A DNA stretch of 64,000 bases. Origin: Thalassotalea euphylliae. Its GTDB lineage: Bacteria > Pseudomonadota > Gammaproteobacteria > Enterobacterales > Alteromonadaceae. The stretch spans positions 4,154,001-4,218,000 of the forward strand of contig NZ_QUOT01000001.1 of NCBI RefSeq assembly GCF_003390375.1, given 5' to 3'. Below the pieces are notes generated by a model. That model was not told where the DNA came from. It worked only from the letters and a program-made list of their open reading frames with translations, and searched no databases. Shown one piece after another: positions 54,744 to 63,345 of this stretch (positions within the stretch are counted from its first letter, which is position 1; each line of letters starts with the position of its first letter). The position numbers and the translations under genes were made by a program.

Positions 54744-55697
54744 ATGAACAAGTTATCTGTTGCCCTTTCTTTCACACTAGCCCTCTCGCTAACAAGCCAG
54801 TTCGCTTTTGCCAAACCAATGTCGGCTGAATTAGCACACAATCCACCTGAAAATGTATCTGAAGCTCTATCGGTCAAGGCTGTGTCGAGTGATGTTCAAC
54901 TGCAAGGTGTCGATATTATCCAAACTGACGATGTTGATTGGGGTTACTTAAACCCGCTTCGAGGTGACAAAAGCCCTGGTGCCGCAAATTTGTGGGGGGA
55001 TCGTACAAAAGATACAGCCACAGGCATGTTAGTTAGGTTTAAGAAAGGATTTTCTTCACCACCGCATATTCACAATATTACCTATCGCGGCATTGTCATC
55101 AATGGCTTATTGCATAACGACGACCCTACAGCAGCAAGAATGTGGATGCCAACGGGATCTTACTGGACTCAACCTGCGGGCGAAAACCACATTACTGCCG
55201 CCGACGGAGAGAGCAATTTAATTTATCTAGAAATTGATCGTGGCCCATATTTAGTCAAGCCATCAAACCAAGCATTCAACAATGGTGAAGCGCCAATTAA
55301 CCTTCATGCAAATAACTTAGTATGGCAGCCATATGGTGCGGGCAAGCGCGCTTTCTTGTGGGGAAATACCAGCAAAGGTGAAATTAATGGCTCGCTGATT
55401 AAACTACCCGCAGGATTTGCCGGACAATTAATTAGTAGCGCTCAAGAGTTTAGAGCGGTTGTTATTACTGGTCAGCTAGGTTTAGTTGATAGCCATTTGG
55501 TTGATAGCCATTTGGTTGATAGCCATTTGGTTGATGGCAATAATGCCAAGGTAGGTCATGCCAACAAAATGAGAAGTCTAGCGCCAGGTAGCTATTTTGG
55601 CGCTGATCAGTCGAATAACTACAAGCTTCGTAGCGCGCAGGAAACCATTCTTTATATTCGCACCGATGGTCATCTAATGTTAAATTCCAGTAACTAG
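54744..55697 (+). CDS. DUF4437 cupin-like exported protein
   Basis: This 317-residue protein has a signal peptide (about 1-23, ending 'FAFAKP'). It has two cupin-like halves, the first with 'PPHIHNITYRGIVINGLLHND' in two pieces, resembling metal-ligand cupin motif 1, and a second around 'EFRAVVITGQLGL'. This is the DUF4437 layout. The second half carries an in-frame 5-residue tandem repeat (VDSHL three times, then a variant). The family's function is unknown to me. Confidence 0.8.
   Translation: MNKLSVALSFTLALSLTSQFAFAKPMSAELAHNPPENVSEALSVKAVSSDVQLQGVDIIQTDDVDWGYLNPLRGDKSPGAANLWGDRTKDTATGMLVRFKKGFSSPPHIHNITYRGIVINGLLHNDDPTAARMWMPTGSYWTQPAGENHITAADGESNLIYLEIDRGPYLVKPSNQAFNNGEAPINLHANNLVWQPYGAGKRAFLWGNTSKGEINGSLIKLPAGFAGQLISSAQEFRAVVITGQLGLVDSHLVDSHLVDSHLVDGNNAKVGHANKMRSLAPGSYFGADQSNNYKLRSAQETILYIRTDGHLMLNSSN
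55482..55541 (+). repeat. 15-bp tandem repeat inside the DUF4437 gene
   Basis: Four units of TTGGTTGATAGCCAT (the first has TTA, the last has diverged) encode repeated Leu-Val-Asp-Ser-His. The units are multiples of three, so slippage keeps the frame. Confidence 0.92.
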
Positions 55698-55721
55698 CTT
55701 GTTCGCATAAGCGATAAAAAC

Positions 55722-55752
55722 AAAAGGAAGCATATAGTGTGCTTCCTTTTTT
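55722..55752 (+). terminator. Bidirectional intrinsic terminator
   Basis: AAAAGGAAGCA pairs with TGCTTCCTTTT and is followed by further T's. It lies between convergent genes and has A's on one side and T's on the other, so it can serve both. Confidence 0.85.
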
Positions 55753-55809
55753 CGTTAAGCGTCACTTGTTATCTGTTCAGTGAGAATAACTAAACTTAGT
55801 CAGTGAGCG

Positions 55810-57210
55810 TTAGTAGATTTTACCTTCGCTGGCAACTTTAGCGGAATCAACTCGGCTCGGTGTTGCTACACCTGAAACAACCGGCTTGATGCCTTTGGCA
55901 ATTGTGGTTAACACTTGCTGAAGTGACGTTAGGTTTAATGTCGCGATTTCATCGCTAACTGCATGATAATGTTTATCTTGATCGAGCTGAACCGTACTAA
56001 AGCTGTGGGCTGGTACGCCCAGCCTTGCAAACGTGGCATTATCAGAGCGATAAAATAGTTGCTGCTCAGGGTAAGGGTCTGCTTGAATGTCGTTAGCTTG
56101 ATGAGCGATTGCTTGATTCATAATTGTCGCTAAATTAGAACGTTCAAAGCCTGTCATCCATAATTTTCCTGCGCCAAACTTAGACGTTTTACCAATCATT
56201 TCCATGTTTACCATAGCCACGACATTATCTGCTGGTAAATGTTTAGCAAAGTGCTTTGAGCCGTACCCGCCAATCTCTTCAGCAGTGAAAGCGACGAATA
56301 TTAGTGTCCGATCATTATTATTCGCTGTGGCAAAATATCTAGCGAGATTAAGCACACCCGCTACACCTGATGCATTATCGTCAGCACCGTTATAAATAAG
56401 GTCTTTTTTCCCACTGGTATTGCTGTGCTCATCACTACTTTTGCTAGCGCTAAGCACAGTACCAATGTGATCATAATGAGCAGTAAACAACACAACCTCT
56501 TCAGGTTTGGTTTTGCCTGGCAACACACCAATAACATTGGTTAGTGCCTTTGTGGTCAATGTATTGCTGCCCAATGCGCTGTATTCGTCAATCTGTTGGC
56601 TATCGTCCAGCACCATCAAAATAGTACCTGTTGGGGTGTCGCTTAGCTTGGTTAACCCTTTTGTAAAATAGGCTTGATAGCGTTGAAATAAGTCTTGGTG
56701 GCTAGAGTGAACAACAAGGAAATGATCGCCCCCTTGCTGATTAATCTTGCTCAGTGTCTGGCGCAGGTTTTGTTCTTTGCTAACAATATGGGTTACAACC
56801 TTACTATCCGCTGTCCAATTAAAGCCTTTCGCGGTACTCGCCAATGCCAGCTGTGCTTCCGACACTTTCTTTCCATTGAGCGTCACCGCTAAAGCAGCTG
56901 GTTTAATATTGTAAATATCGAATTGCTGGCGGTAACTTGCTTTAAAGGGTTCAAGTTTGGCTTGTTTAAAGCTAGCGGCGATGTAATTTGCCGCTCGGTC
57001 TAGTTCCGGCGTAAATACTTGGCGGCCTTTTAGTGCATCACTTGCTAAAAACTCGACATCTTTTTTGATGTTGGCGAGTGAAATAATGTGGTCTTGAGGT
57101 GCAGAGATTTCGGCATTATGGGTGATATCAGCGTGTGCTGACGGGCTAATAAAAGCTACTATGGCTGTCAACACACAGCAAGAACTGGCTAAATGTTTGA
57201 ATTTCATCAT
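55810..57210 (-). CDS. M28-family metallopeptidase (exported)
   Basis: This 466-residue protein has an N-terminal signal peptide (about 1-27, ending 'SAHAD'). The M28 dizinc ligands appear in 'TAHYDHIG' (His, Asp), 'NGADDNASGVAG' (bridging Asp), 'FTAEEIGGYGS' (catalytic Glu-Glu), 'NMEMIGK' and a C-terminal 'KHYHAVSDE' (His). Family members are aminopeptidases. The insertion before the catalytic domain resembles a PA-type region. Two tandem ATGs are present and no clear Shine-Dalgarno decides between them. Confidence 0.9.
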   Translation of the reverse strand: MMKFKHLASSCCVLTAIVAFISPSAHADITHNAEISAPQDHIISLANIKKDVEFLASDALKGRQVFTPELDRAANYIAASFKQAKLEPFKASYRQQFDIYNIKPAALAVTLNGKKVSEAQLALASTAKGFNWTADSKVVTHIVSKEQNLRQTLSKINQQGGDHFLVVHSSHQDLFQRYQAYFTKGLTKLSDTPTGTILMVLDDSQQIDEYSALGSNTLTTKALTNVIGVLPGKTKPEEVVLFTAHYDHIGTVLSASKSSDEHSNTSGKKDLIYNGADDNASGVAGVLNLARYFATANNNDRTLIFVAFTAEEIGGYGSKHFAKHLPADNVVAMVNMEMIGKTSKFGAGKLWMTGFERSNLATIMNQAIAHQANDIQADPYPEQQLFYRSDNATFARLGVPAHSFSTVQLDQDKHYHAVSDEIATLNLTSLQQVLTTIAKGIKPVVSGVATPSRVDSAKVASEGKIY

Positions 57211-57399
57211 GGTTATTATTGTTTACTTTAGGCTGATCTAATCTTACTATTTTTCAAACTGTCGACAAGCGCAATAACCGCTTAGTTTGCAATAGATAAA
57301 AAATAAAATTTGTGAATACGTTACATAGTTTGGATTAATTTAATTGATGGCGTATTCACATGTTACATTGCCCAAAAGACAATATCGGACATTATTGCT

Positions 57400-58527
57400 A
57401 TGAATTATTCTTCGTTTATTCCACCGCAGCGCACCCTGATGGGCCCAGGCCCTTCTGATGTAAGTGCACGTGTATTATCTGCTTTAGCGAGACCAACTAT
57501 TGGTCATCTCGACCCTAAATTTGTCACTATGATGGACGAGGTTAAAGCACTTTTACAATATGCTTTCCAAACTAAAAACCCATACACAATTGCACTTTCT
57601 GCTCCAGGCTCTGCCGGTATGGAAGCCTGTTTTGTCAACTTAGTTACACCTCAAGATACGGTTGTTGTTTGTCGCAACGGTGTATTTGGTGCTCGTATGA
57701 TTGAAAATGTTGAGCGTATTGGTGCCAAGTTAGTGGTTGTTGATTCACCATGGGGCAGAGCCGTTGAACCACAACAATTAGAAGATGCCTTAAAAGCAAA
57801 CCCTGATGCTAGCGTAGTGGCATTTGTACACGCTGAAACGTCTACTGGTGCGCGCTCTGATGCGAAAACACTTTGTGAAATTGCGGCTAAGCATGACTGT
57901 TTAACGATTGTTGACGCGGTAACATCATTAGGCGGTAGCGAATTAAAAGTAGATGAGTGGGGAATTGATGCCATCTATTCAGGTAGCCAAAAATGTTTAT
58001 CTTGCGTACCAGGTATTTCGCCAATTAGCTTTAGTGAAAAAGCGGTTGAAAAATTAAAAGGCCGTACGGACAAAATCCAAAGTTGGTTCTTAGATCAATC
58101 ATTGGTGATGGGTTACTGGTCTGGCGATGGTAAGCGCGCATACCACCATACTGCGCCTGTTAATTCACTTTATGCCTTGCATGAATCGCTTGTGATGCTG
58201 CACGAAGAAGGTATTGAGAACAGCTGGCAACGTCATCATAACATGCATAACAAACTGGCTGAAGGCCTAGCGGCGTTAGACATTGAGTTTATCGTGCCTG
58301 AAAATGAGCGCTTAGCTCAGCTTAATACAATTAAGATCCCTGCGGGCTTAGACGATGCTAAAGTACGATCATTTTTATTAAATGAATTTAATTTAGAAAT
58401 TGGTGCTGGCCTTGGGCAATTTGCAGGCGAAGCATGGCGCATTGGCTTGATGGGCTTTGCCGCTCGACAAGAAAATGTCACCTTATGTTTAGCAGCGTTA
58501 GAGCAAGCTATCGCTAAATGTAAATAA
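57400..58527 (+). CDS. Class V aminotransferase, alanine-glyoxylate/serine-pyruvate type
   Basis: This 375-residue PLP enzyme starts with 'LMGPGPSDVSARVLSALA', has the PLP lysine in 'SGSQKCLSCVPG' and the aspartate in 'TIVDAVTSLGG', all typical of the alanine-glyoxylate and serine-pyruvate aminotransferases. It transfers amino groups between alanine or serine and glyoxylate or pyruvate. It is a single gene with its own terminator, divergent from the M28 peptidase. Confidence 0.9.
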   Translation: MNYSSFIPPQRTLMGPGPSDVSARVLSALARPTIGHLDPKFVTMMDEVKALLQYAFQTKNPYTIALSAPGSAGMEACFVNLVTPQDTVVVCRNGVFGARMIENVERIGAKLVVVDSPWGRAVEPQQLEDALKANPDASVVAFVHAETSTGARSDAKTLCEIAAKHDCLTIVDAVTSLGGSELKVDEWGIDAIYSGSQKCLSCVPGISPISFSEKAVEKLKGRTDKIQSWFLDQSLVMGYWSGDGKRAYHHTAPVNSLYALHESLVMLHEEGIENSWQRHHNMHNKLAEGLAALDIEFIVPENERLAQLNTIKIPAGLDDAKVRSFLLNEFNLEIGAGLGQFAGEAWRIGLMGFAARQENVTLCLAALEQAIAKCK

Positions 58528-58552
58528 AGCGCAGGCAAGAAAACTAACATTC

Positions 58553-58582
58553 AAAAAAGGCACGCATAAACGTGCCTTTTTT
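58553..58582 (+). terminator. Bidirectional intrinsic terminator
   Basis: AAAAAAGGCACG and CGTGCCTTTTTT form a symmetrical stem with a CATAAA loop between convergent genes. Confidence 0.92.
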
Positions 58583-58632
58583 GTCTTCATAGCTTAAACG
58601 CTTTGGTTTATTGGGGCTTAGTTTATTGAAGT

Positions 58633-60462
58633 TTAGTTTCGCAAGTAAGCGACATTCGCTTGGTTAATACAACCAAGCTCTGGCTTTTGGCCGTTAGTGC
58701 CTTGCCTGAGTGTTATCACTTCTCCACGCGTTGCTTCTTTGGCAACTTTCTTCGCTTTGCTCGCTTGTACCGAAACATCATGCACTGAGCTAATTACATC
58801 AATGTCAGGGCTGATAATGCCACAGGAAAGTGACAGTAAGGGAATTAAGGTGTAGTTTCCGGCGCGATCAACGGCAAAGTAGCCAGACTGTTTTACATGC
58901 TCTAGTTCAAAATATTGAATGATACGTTTTTCAAACACCAAGAGAATTTCCTGACAGCAGGCAAGGGCGTCGCCAGACTGAAAAACAACAACGAAATCAT
59001 CACCACCAACATGGCCAATAAAGTTCTCCTGATTGTGCTTATTACCATGTTTATTACTGTACTCAACGATAACGTCGGCAACTAATTTGATCACTTGATC
59101 ACCAGCGGCATAACCATATACATCGTTGAAAGGTTTGAAATTATCAAGATCAAAGTAAGCGAGTTGAAAATCGTGTTTGTGGCTTATTAACTGATTAACT
59201 TTGCGTTCAATGACAATATTGCCCGGTAGCATGGTTAATGGGTTAGCCTGCTGAGCGTGCATGATTTTCTCTTCGGTCATCATCTTCAATATAGACCTAA
59301 CACTGGCTAAGCCGGCGTATTTACCTTTGGTGGTGACAATAAATTCAGGGTGCAAATCAAACTCGCTATGGTCAGTAATAAACTTACTCACATCATCTAG
59401 GTTTGAATGCTCATCAACCATTAAGCTCACAGGCCGCATTACTTTAGCTATGGGCTGTTTATCATATAAGGCATGCCCGTAGTCAGATGAAAGCAGATCC
59501 GTTAATTCATCGCGATACACCATGCCCATCGGTAATTGCATGTCATCTACAACGGCAATAGTTTTTAAATTTGGCTCTGCTTTGAACTGGCTGTAAACCG
59601 CTTTGCATGAAATATCTGCAAAAATCGGCTCGATTCGCTGAATAAGTTTACTTAATTCGAATTGAGCATTTGGCTTAGCGGTATCTTTTTGTAAAGGCTT
59701 TTCTACTAGAAGTTTGGGAAGCTGGGTTTCCGGTTCACTTTGTGGCTTGCCAAGCAAATAACCTTGCGCATATTTCATGCCCAGCTTACGCAGCAGCAGA
59801 TACTCATCTTCATTTTCAATCCCTTCTGCGATCACGCTAACACCTGTGGTTTTACCAAGCTCAAAAATGGTTCTAATTAGTTCTCGTTTAACAATATTGT
59901 GCTGGCAGCCGCTAATAAAATACCGGTCGATTTTAACGATGTCTGGGCGAACTTCTGACCACTGTTTTAATCCTGAATGGCCTGTACCTAAATCGTCGAT
60001 AGCAATTTTAAAACCCAGATCTCGATAACGTTGTAATCCCGTTTTTAGCAAATTTTCATCAGTTGCCTCGTAACGTTCAGTGATTTCGATGACAATTCTT
60101 GCTGGATCAAAGTCATAGTCGCGCAACATGGCTGGCATAGAGCTCGCTTTATGCTTGGTTTGCTCGATAGCCAGTGGGCTGGCGTTGAGGAACAAGAATC
60201 CTTCTAAGCCTAACTTTACAAATTGCTTGATGGCGATGCGGCGACAGCATTGCTCTAGTTCTGCGATTAAACCAAATTCGAAAGCTTTATCAAACAATTC
60301 TGCTGGGTTATACGTCGGCGGCTCAAATGGGCTGCGAACTAGTGCTTCGTAGCCAATGGCAGTGAATTGATGAACATCAAAGATTGGCTGGAAGAAGCAA
60401 CGAAAATTCTTTGAATGAATTAATGACTCAAGTCCTGATTTTGTTATCGCTGAACTTTTCAT
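58633..60462 (-). CDS. EAL-CBS-GGDEF cyclic-di-GMP protein
   Basis: This 609-residue cytoplasmic protein has an EAL phosphodiesterase domain (about 15-250), a CBS pair (about 285-400) and a GGDEF-like domain (about 415-585). The EAL site looks complete: 'EALVR', 'FLNASP', 'EITER', 'IDDLGTG', 'VKIDR' and 'AEGIE'. The GGDEF signature is 'GGDDF', altered in the fourth position, so cyclase activity is uncertain. CBS modules often sense adenine nucleotides. There is no membrane segment. A role in biofilm or motility control is inferred; no LapD-like features are present, so it is not evidently tied to the giant protein. Confidence 0.9.
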   Translation of the reverse strand: MKSSAITKSGLESLIHSKNFRCFFQPIFDVHQFTAIGYEALVRSPFEPPTYNPAELFDKAFEFGLIAELEQCCRRIAIKQFVKLGLEGFLFLNASPLAIEQTKHKASSMPAMLRDYDFDPARIVIEITERYEATDENLLKTGLQRYRDLGFKIAIDDLGTGHSGLKQWSEVRPDIVKIDRYFISGCQHNIVKRELIRTIFELGKTTGVSVIAEGIENEDEYLLLRKLGMKYAQGYLLGKPQSEPETQLPKLLVEKPLQKDTAKPNAQFELSKLIQRIEPIFADISCKAVYSQFKAEPNLKTIAVVDDMQLPMGMVYRDELTDLLSSDYGHALYDKQPIAKVMRPVSLMVDEHSNLDDVSKFITDHSEFDLHPEFIVTTKGKYAGLASVRSILKMMTEEKIMHAQQANPLTMLPGNIVIERKVNQLISHKHDFQLAYFDLDNFKPFNDVYGYAAGDQVIKLVADVIVEYSNKHGNKHNQENFIGHVGGDDFVVVFQSGDALACCQEILLVFEKRIIQYFELEHVKQSGYFAVDRAGNYTLIPLLSLSCGIISPDIDVISSVHDVSVQASKAKKVAKEATRGEVITLRQGTNGQKPELGCINQANVAYLRN

Positions 60463-60570
60463 AAAGGGGCCTACTAATACAACATGCTAGCGCTAGAGCA
60501 ATAAAGCCTTTGCTGGTAAGACCTTGATGTTATGAAAGTTATGTGACTAAAAAGTGACAGAGCAGCGAAC

Positions 60571-60596
60571 TTAGTTGCTAATTAATTAGCAACTAA
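60571..60596. repeat. 26-bp perfect palindrome
   Basis: The half-site TTAGTTGCTAATT is repeated in exact inverted orientation with no spacer. It lies just before a terminator-like hairpin and upstream of the EAL gene. It could be an operator or a cruciform-forming site. Confidence 0.7.
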
Positions 60597-60601
60597 ACAA
60601 C

Positions 60602-60630
60602 AAAAAAGTCAGCAACTTGCTGACTTTTTT
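60602..60630. terminator. Terminator-like hairpin without an adjacent gene
   Basis: AAAAAAGTCAGCAA pairs with TTGCTGACTTTTTT around a single C. It is symmetrical and could stop transcription from either side. No gene runs into it directly from the left, and on the right the nearest gene is the insertion sequence. Confidence 0.75.
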
Positions 60631-60674
60631 ATGAAACAAACCAAGATAAATAATATATAAATTTGCGAAAATTT

Positions 60675-60714
60675 GTGGGATTAGGTTGGACGATGTTGGA
60701 TAAAGTGGGACAAA
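60675..60714 (+). repeat. Four direct repeats with 10-bp period, MraZ-box-like
   Basis: GTGGGA, GTTGGA, GTTGGA and GTGGGA start at 60675, 60685, 60695 and 60705, exactly ten bases apart. MraZ binds TGGGN repeats with 5-base spacers, the same period. No mraZ gene is present, so this is an orphan site or a coincidence. Confidence 0.45.
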
Positions 60715-60721
60715 AATAGAA

Positions 60722-60749
60722 AAAGCCTTTCTATTATAGAAAAGGCTTT
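60722..60749. terminator. Second terminator-like hairpin
   Basis: AAAGCCTTT and AAAGGCTTT form a stem with a further inner TCTAT/ATAGA pairing, 20 bases before the left end of the insertion sequence. It could shield the insertion sequence from outside transcription. Confidence 0.55.
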
Positions 60750-60768
60750 GTTCGCAGTTTATTTGAAT

Positions 60769-61963
60769 TAGTTCAGACAAGATCTGACACATCTTCTTGA
60801 AAAGTAGAGAGTTACCCGTTTTGATAAAGGTGCTGAATCTTTAATCAAAACAAACAAAGAGGTAACTCTCATGCTTCATACTAACAATCCAATCATTAAA
60901 CACAAAGCAGGTTTGCTCAACCTAGCTGAAGAACTTGGTAATGTATCCAGAGCTTGCAAAGTGATGGGCGTATCACGAGATACATTTTATCGTTATCAAG
61001 AGCTGGCTGAAGATGGCGGCATTGATGCGCTTATTGATAAGTCCCGCCGAAAACCAAATATAAAAAATCGTGTTGATGAAAAAACCGAAAAAGCAGTAAT
61101 GGATTATGCCATTGAATACCCCGCGCACGGCCAAGTCAGAACCAGCAATGAACTTCGTAAGCAAGGCGTATTTGTATCTGCCAGTGGCGTGCGTTCAATC
61201 TGGTTGCGCCATGACTTAGAAAACTTCAAAAAACGGCTGAAAGCGCTTGAAGAGAAAGTCGCTAACGACGGCATCATTCTCACCGATGCTCAAGTTGCTG
61301 CACTTGAGAAGAAAAAGAACGATGATGAAGCTTGTGGCGAGATAGAAACGGCTCATCCGGGCTACCTAGGCTCACAGGACACGTTTTATGTGGGTAATCT
61401 AAAAGGTGTTGGCCGTATCTACCAGCAGACGTTCGTTGATACTTACAGCAAGGTTGCATTTGCCAAGCTCTACACAACGAAAACGCCAATCACTGCTGCT
61501 GACATACTCAACGACAAGGTTTTGCCTTACTTCGAGCAGCACGAGCTACCAATGTTACGCATTCTCACAGACCGAGGCACTGAGTATTGTGGCAAGGTTG
61601 AACATCATGATTACCAGCTTTATCTAGCAATAAATGATATCGATCATACAAAAACGAAAGCGATGTCACCGCAGACAAATGGTATCTGTGAACGTTTCCA
61701 CAAAACAATATTGCAGGAGTTTTATCAGGTTACGTTCCGTAAGAGGCTCTATGGCTCGTTAGAGGAATTACAAAAGGATCTGGACGAATGGATGGTTTAT
61801 TACAATAATGATCGAACTCATCAGGGCAAAATGTGCTGTGGCAGAACGCCACTTGAAACATTACTTGATGGAAAATCGATTTGGGCTGAGAAGAATTTAG
61901 CTCAAATCTAAACTGACAGTCACCGATTGAAAAACGGGTAACTGTCAGATCAAGTCTGAACTA
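60769..61963 (+). mobile_element. IS481-family insertion sequence (complete)
   Basis: The left end TAGTTCAGAC AAGATCTGACA and the inverted right end (TGTCAGATC AAGTCTGAACTA on the plus strand) match at all but two of the first 21 positions. An inner pair GTTACCCGTTTT (60811-60822, inverted at 61931-61942) lies just inside. One intact transposase gene fills the element. No clear target-site duplication beyond a possible TA is visible. The length of about 1,195 bases fits IS481. Confidence 0.87.
60871..61911 (+). CDS. IS481-family transposase
   Basis: This 346-residue protein has an N-terminal helix-turn-helix region ('NVSRACKVMGVSRDTFYRY') and a DDE integrase core: the first Asp in the 'QQTFVDTYSKVAFAKLY' strand, the second in 'ILTDRGTEYCG', and the Glu in 'TNGICERFHKTILQEFY', followed by 'YYNNDRTHQG'. 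The gene looks intact, so the element may be active. A purine-rich AGAGGTAAC segment precedes the ATG. Confidence 0.94.
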   Translation: MLHTNNPIIKHKAGLLNLAEELGNVSRACKVMGVSRDTFYRYQELAEDGGIDALIDKSRRKPNIKNRVDEKTEKAVMDYAIEYPAHGQVRTSNELRKQGVFVSASGVRSIWLRHDLENFKKRLKALEEKVANDGIILTDAQVAALEKKKNDDEACGEIETAHPGYLGSQDTFYVGNLKGVGRIYQQTFVDTYSKVAFAKLYTTKTPITAADILNDKVLPYFEQHELPMLRILTDRGTEYCGKVEHHDYQLYLAINDIDHTKTKAMSPQTNGICERFHKTILQEFYQVTFRKRLYGSLEELQKDLDEWMVYYNNDRTHQGKMCCGRTPLETLLDGKSIWAEKNLAQI

Positions 61964-61968
61964 GTACA

Positions 61969-62190
61969 ATGGCCGAGCTTTATATCACTAGCGACAAAAA
62001 CAATTACCAAGTGCGGCTGGTAACCGATATCAAGCAGCTAACACGCAAGCAAAAACGTTACTTGCCACAGCCGTTATGGCTAATTAAGCAAATATCGGCA
62101 GAGCTGGGCCAAATGTCATTTGGCACAGACGATGGCTTTAGCGAGATCGCCATTAACTTTCCAACCAAACTATTAAAACAACACTCTTAA
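61969..62190 (+). CDS. Small hypothetical protein next to the insertion sequence
   Basis: This 73-residue basic, soluble protein contains 'QLTRKQKRYLPQPLWLIKQ'. The ATG stands only five bases after the right end of the insertion sequence and lacks its own Shine-Dalgarno. Either the element landed in its leader or it removed the true N-terminus. It is the first of a close-packed run of small same-strand genes. I do not recognise the family. Confidence 0.6.
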   Translation: MAELYITSDKNNYQVRLVTDIKQLTRKQKRYLPQPLWLIKQISAELGQMSFGTDDGFSEIAINFPTKLLKQHS

Positions 62191-62222
62191 TACCAACATT
62201 AACAACACAAGGAAAAACGTTT

Positions 62223-62531
62223 ATGACAACGACAACGGACACCCAAGTTAACGCTGATGAATCACTAAACGAGTTAAATCAAGCAGAAGACAACGTATCG
62301 TTTAGCGCCATGTTTAGTAAGTTAATTGCCTACTTGGTAATTTTGGTGAGTTTATTTACTATGGTTAAGCCTTTTGGTGCGCTGCTGCGCGGTGTAACTA
62401 AAAGCAATAGCGCAATCGAAACCAGCGTTTTATATTCATCGTTAAGCTTTAGTGTATTGGGCCTACTGCTCGCTTGTATTTTACTTCAGCTTACCCATAT
62501 TGCTGAGCGCCTAAATAAGCCAAATGCCTAG
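62223..62531 (+). CDS. Small membrane protein, holin-like layout
   Basis: This 102-residue protein has an acidic N-terminus (about 1-30), two membrane segments (about 38-58 and 73-93) and a short polar tail. AAGGA lies ahead of the start. Two helices with charged ends and placement ahead of a cell-wall peptidase resemble phage holins, but I see no family signature. Confidence 0.6.
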   Translation: MTTTTDTQVNADESLNELNQAEDNVSFSAMFSKLIAYLVILVSLFTMVKPFGALLRGVTKSNSAIETSVLYSSLSFSVLGLLLACILLQLTHIAERLNKPNA

Positions 62532-62673
62532 CCGACAACACCCTGTAAAACTTACCTAAAACTTTACTAATTTAGTTTATTACCAAGCCCTTAGACATGC
62601 TGCCAAACTGGCAGCATGTTTTGTTTTTAGCGCCCGATTATCCAGTTAAATGGGCCAATAAGGTGCAGGTAAT

Positions 62674-63120
62674 ATGGCTAAATCTATTCCTTTTTTCCGC
62701 ATTGAAGAACTGGTTGACCCAGAAACTTTTAACCAATATGGCCAGCGCTGCTGGTGGTTTTTATCAGAAAAAGCACTCGCTAGCTTAGTTGCGCTGCGCG
62801 AACAGTTTGGACTGTTAACGGTTAACGATTGGGTATTCGGTGGCGGCTATAAGTATTCCGGCTTTCGCCATCCTGATTGCCCAATCGGTGCCAAGCTCAG
62901 CCAGCATAAATTTGGTCGTGCCTTTGATGTCAAATCAAAAAACTATAGCGCCGTTGAAATGCAGGAATATATCTTGATGCACCCGCATCAATTTCCGCAT
63001 ATCACCACCATGGAAAATGCTGAGCAAACACTAGGCTGGCTGCACTTTGATACCCGGCCAGTGACAACCGAAGGCAACCAAGACGGCCAGCGCGAAATCA
63101 CCATTTTTAATTTGAAGTAA
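62674..63120 (+). CDS. M15-type peptidoglycan peptidase (endolysin-like)
   Basis: This 148-residue protein has the M15 zinc-ligand pattern: 'SGFRHPDCP', 'SQHKFGRAFDV' (His and Asp) and 'GWLHFDTR' (His with following Asp). The family cuts D-Ala-containing peptide cross-links in cell walls. There is no signal peptide, which fits an endolysin that needs a holin to cross the membrane. It is followed 3 bases later by the next gene, so the cluster is tightly packed. Confidence 0.85.
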   Translation: MAKSIPFFRIEELVDPETFNQYGQRCWWFLSEKALASLVALREQFGLLTVNDWVFGGGYKYSGFRHPDCPIGAKLSQHKFGRAFDVKSKNYSAVEMQEYILMHPHQFPHITTMENAEQTLGWLHFDTRPVTTEGNQDGQREITIFNLK

Positions 63121-63123
63121 GCC

Positions 63124-63345
63124 ATGGCGCTGCGCTCTGAAGAACGTATTCGCGAAGGTCGCCGCGCTAGGCTGCGCGCCGAGGTTTACCACGCACTGGA
63201 TAACAAACCAATTGAAGTGCAGTGCATTTACCTTAGGCCAGAGCAACGTAACCAGTTTATGCGCGGTTGGCAGAGTGTCAGTTTAGTGGATATTCACCAT
63301 GCGATTAAACGCGCTAAGCAGCAGCGAGAGAAATCATGTTTGTAG
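63124..63345 (+). CDS. Small basic hypothetical protein
   Basis: This 73-residue protein is very rich in Arg and Gln, especially at the N-terminus ('EERIREGRRARLRAEV'). It overlaps the next gene by 10 bases. No recognisable family. The gene density and strand agree with a phage-type operon. Confidence 0.55.
   Translation: MALRSEERIREGRRARLRAEVYHALDNKPIEVQCIYLRPEQRNQFMRGWQSVSLVDIHHAIKRAKQQREKSCL

Noticed and set aside
60586..60792. 68-codon minus-strand ORF upstream of the insertion sequence
   Set aside because: It runs through two terminator-like hairpins and the end of the insertion sequence, with no plausible product.
60750..61975. Target-site duplication of the insertion sequence
   Set aside because: Flanks compared for 2-12 bases gave only a possible TA, which could also be part of the terminal repeats.
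62597..62788. 63-codon ORF overlapping the M15 peptidase gene
   Set aside because: It is out of frame with the recognised peptidase and has no supporting features.
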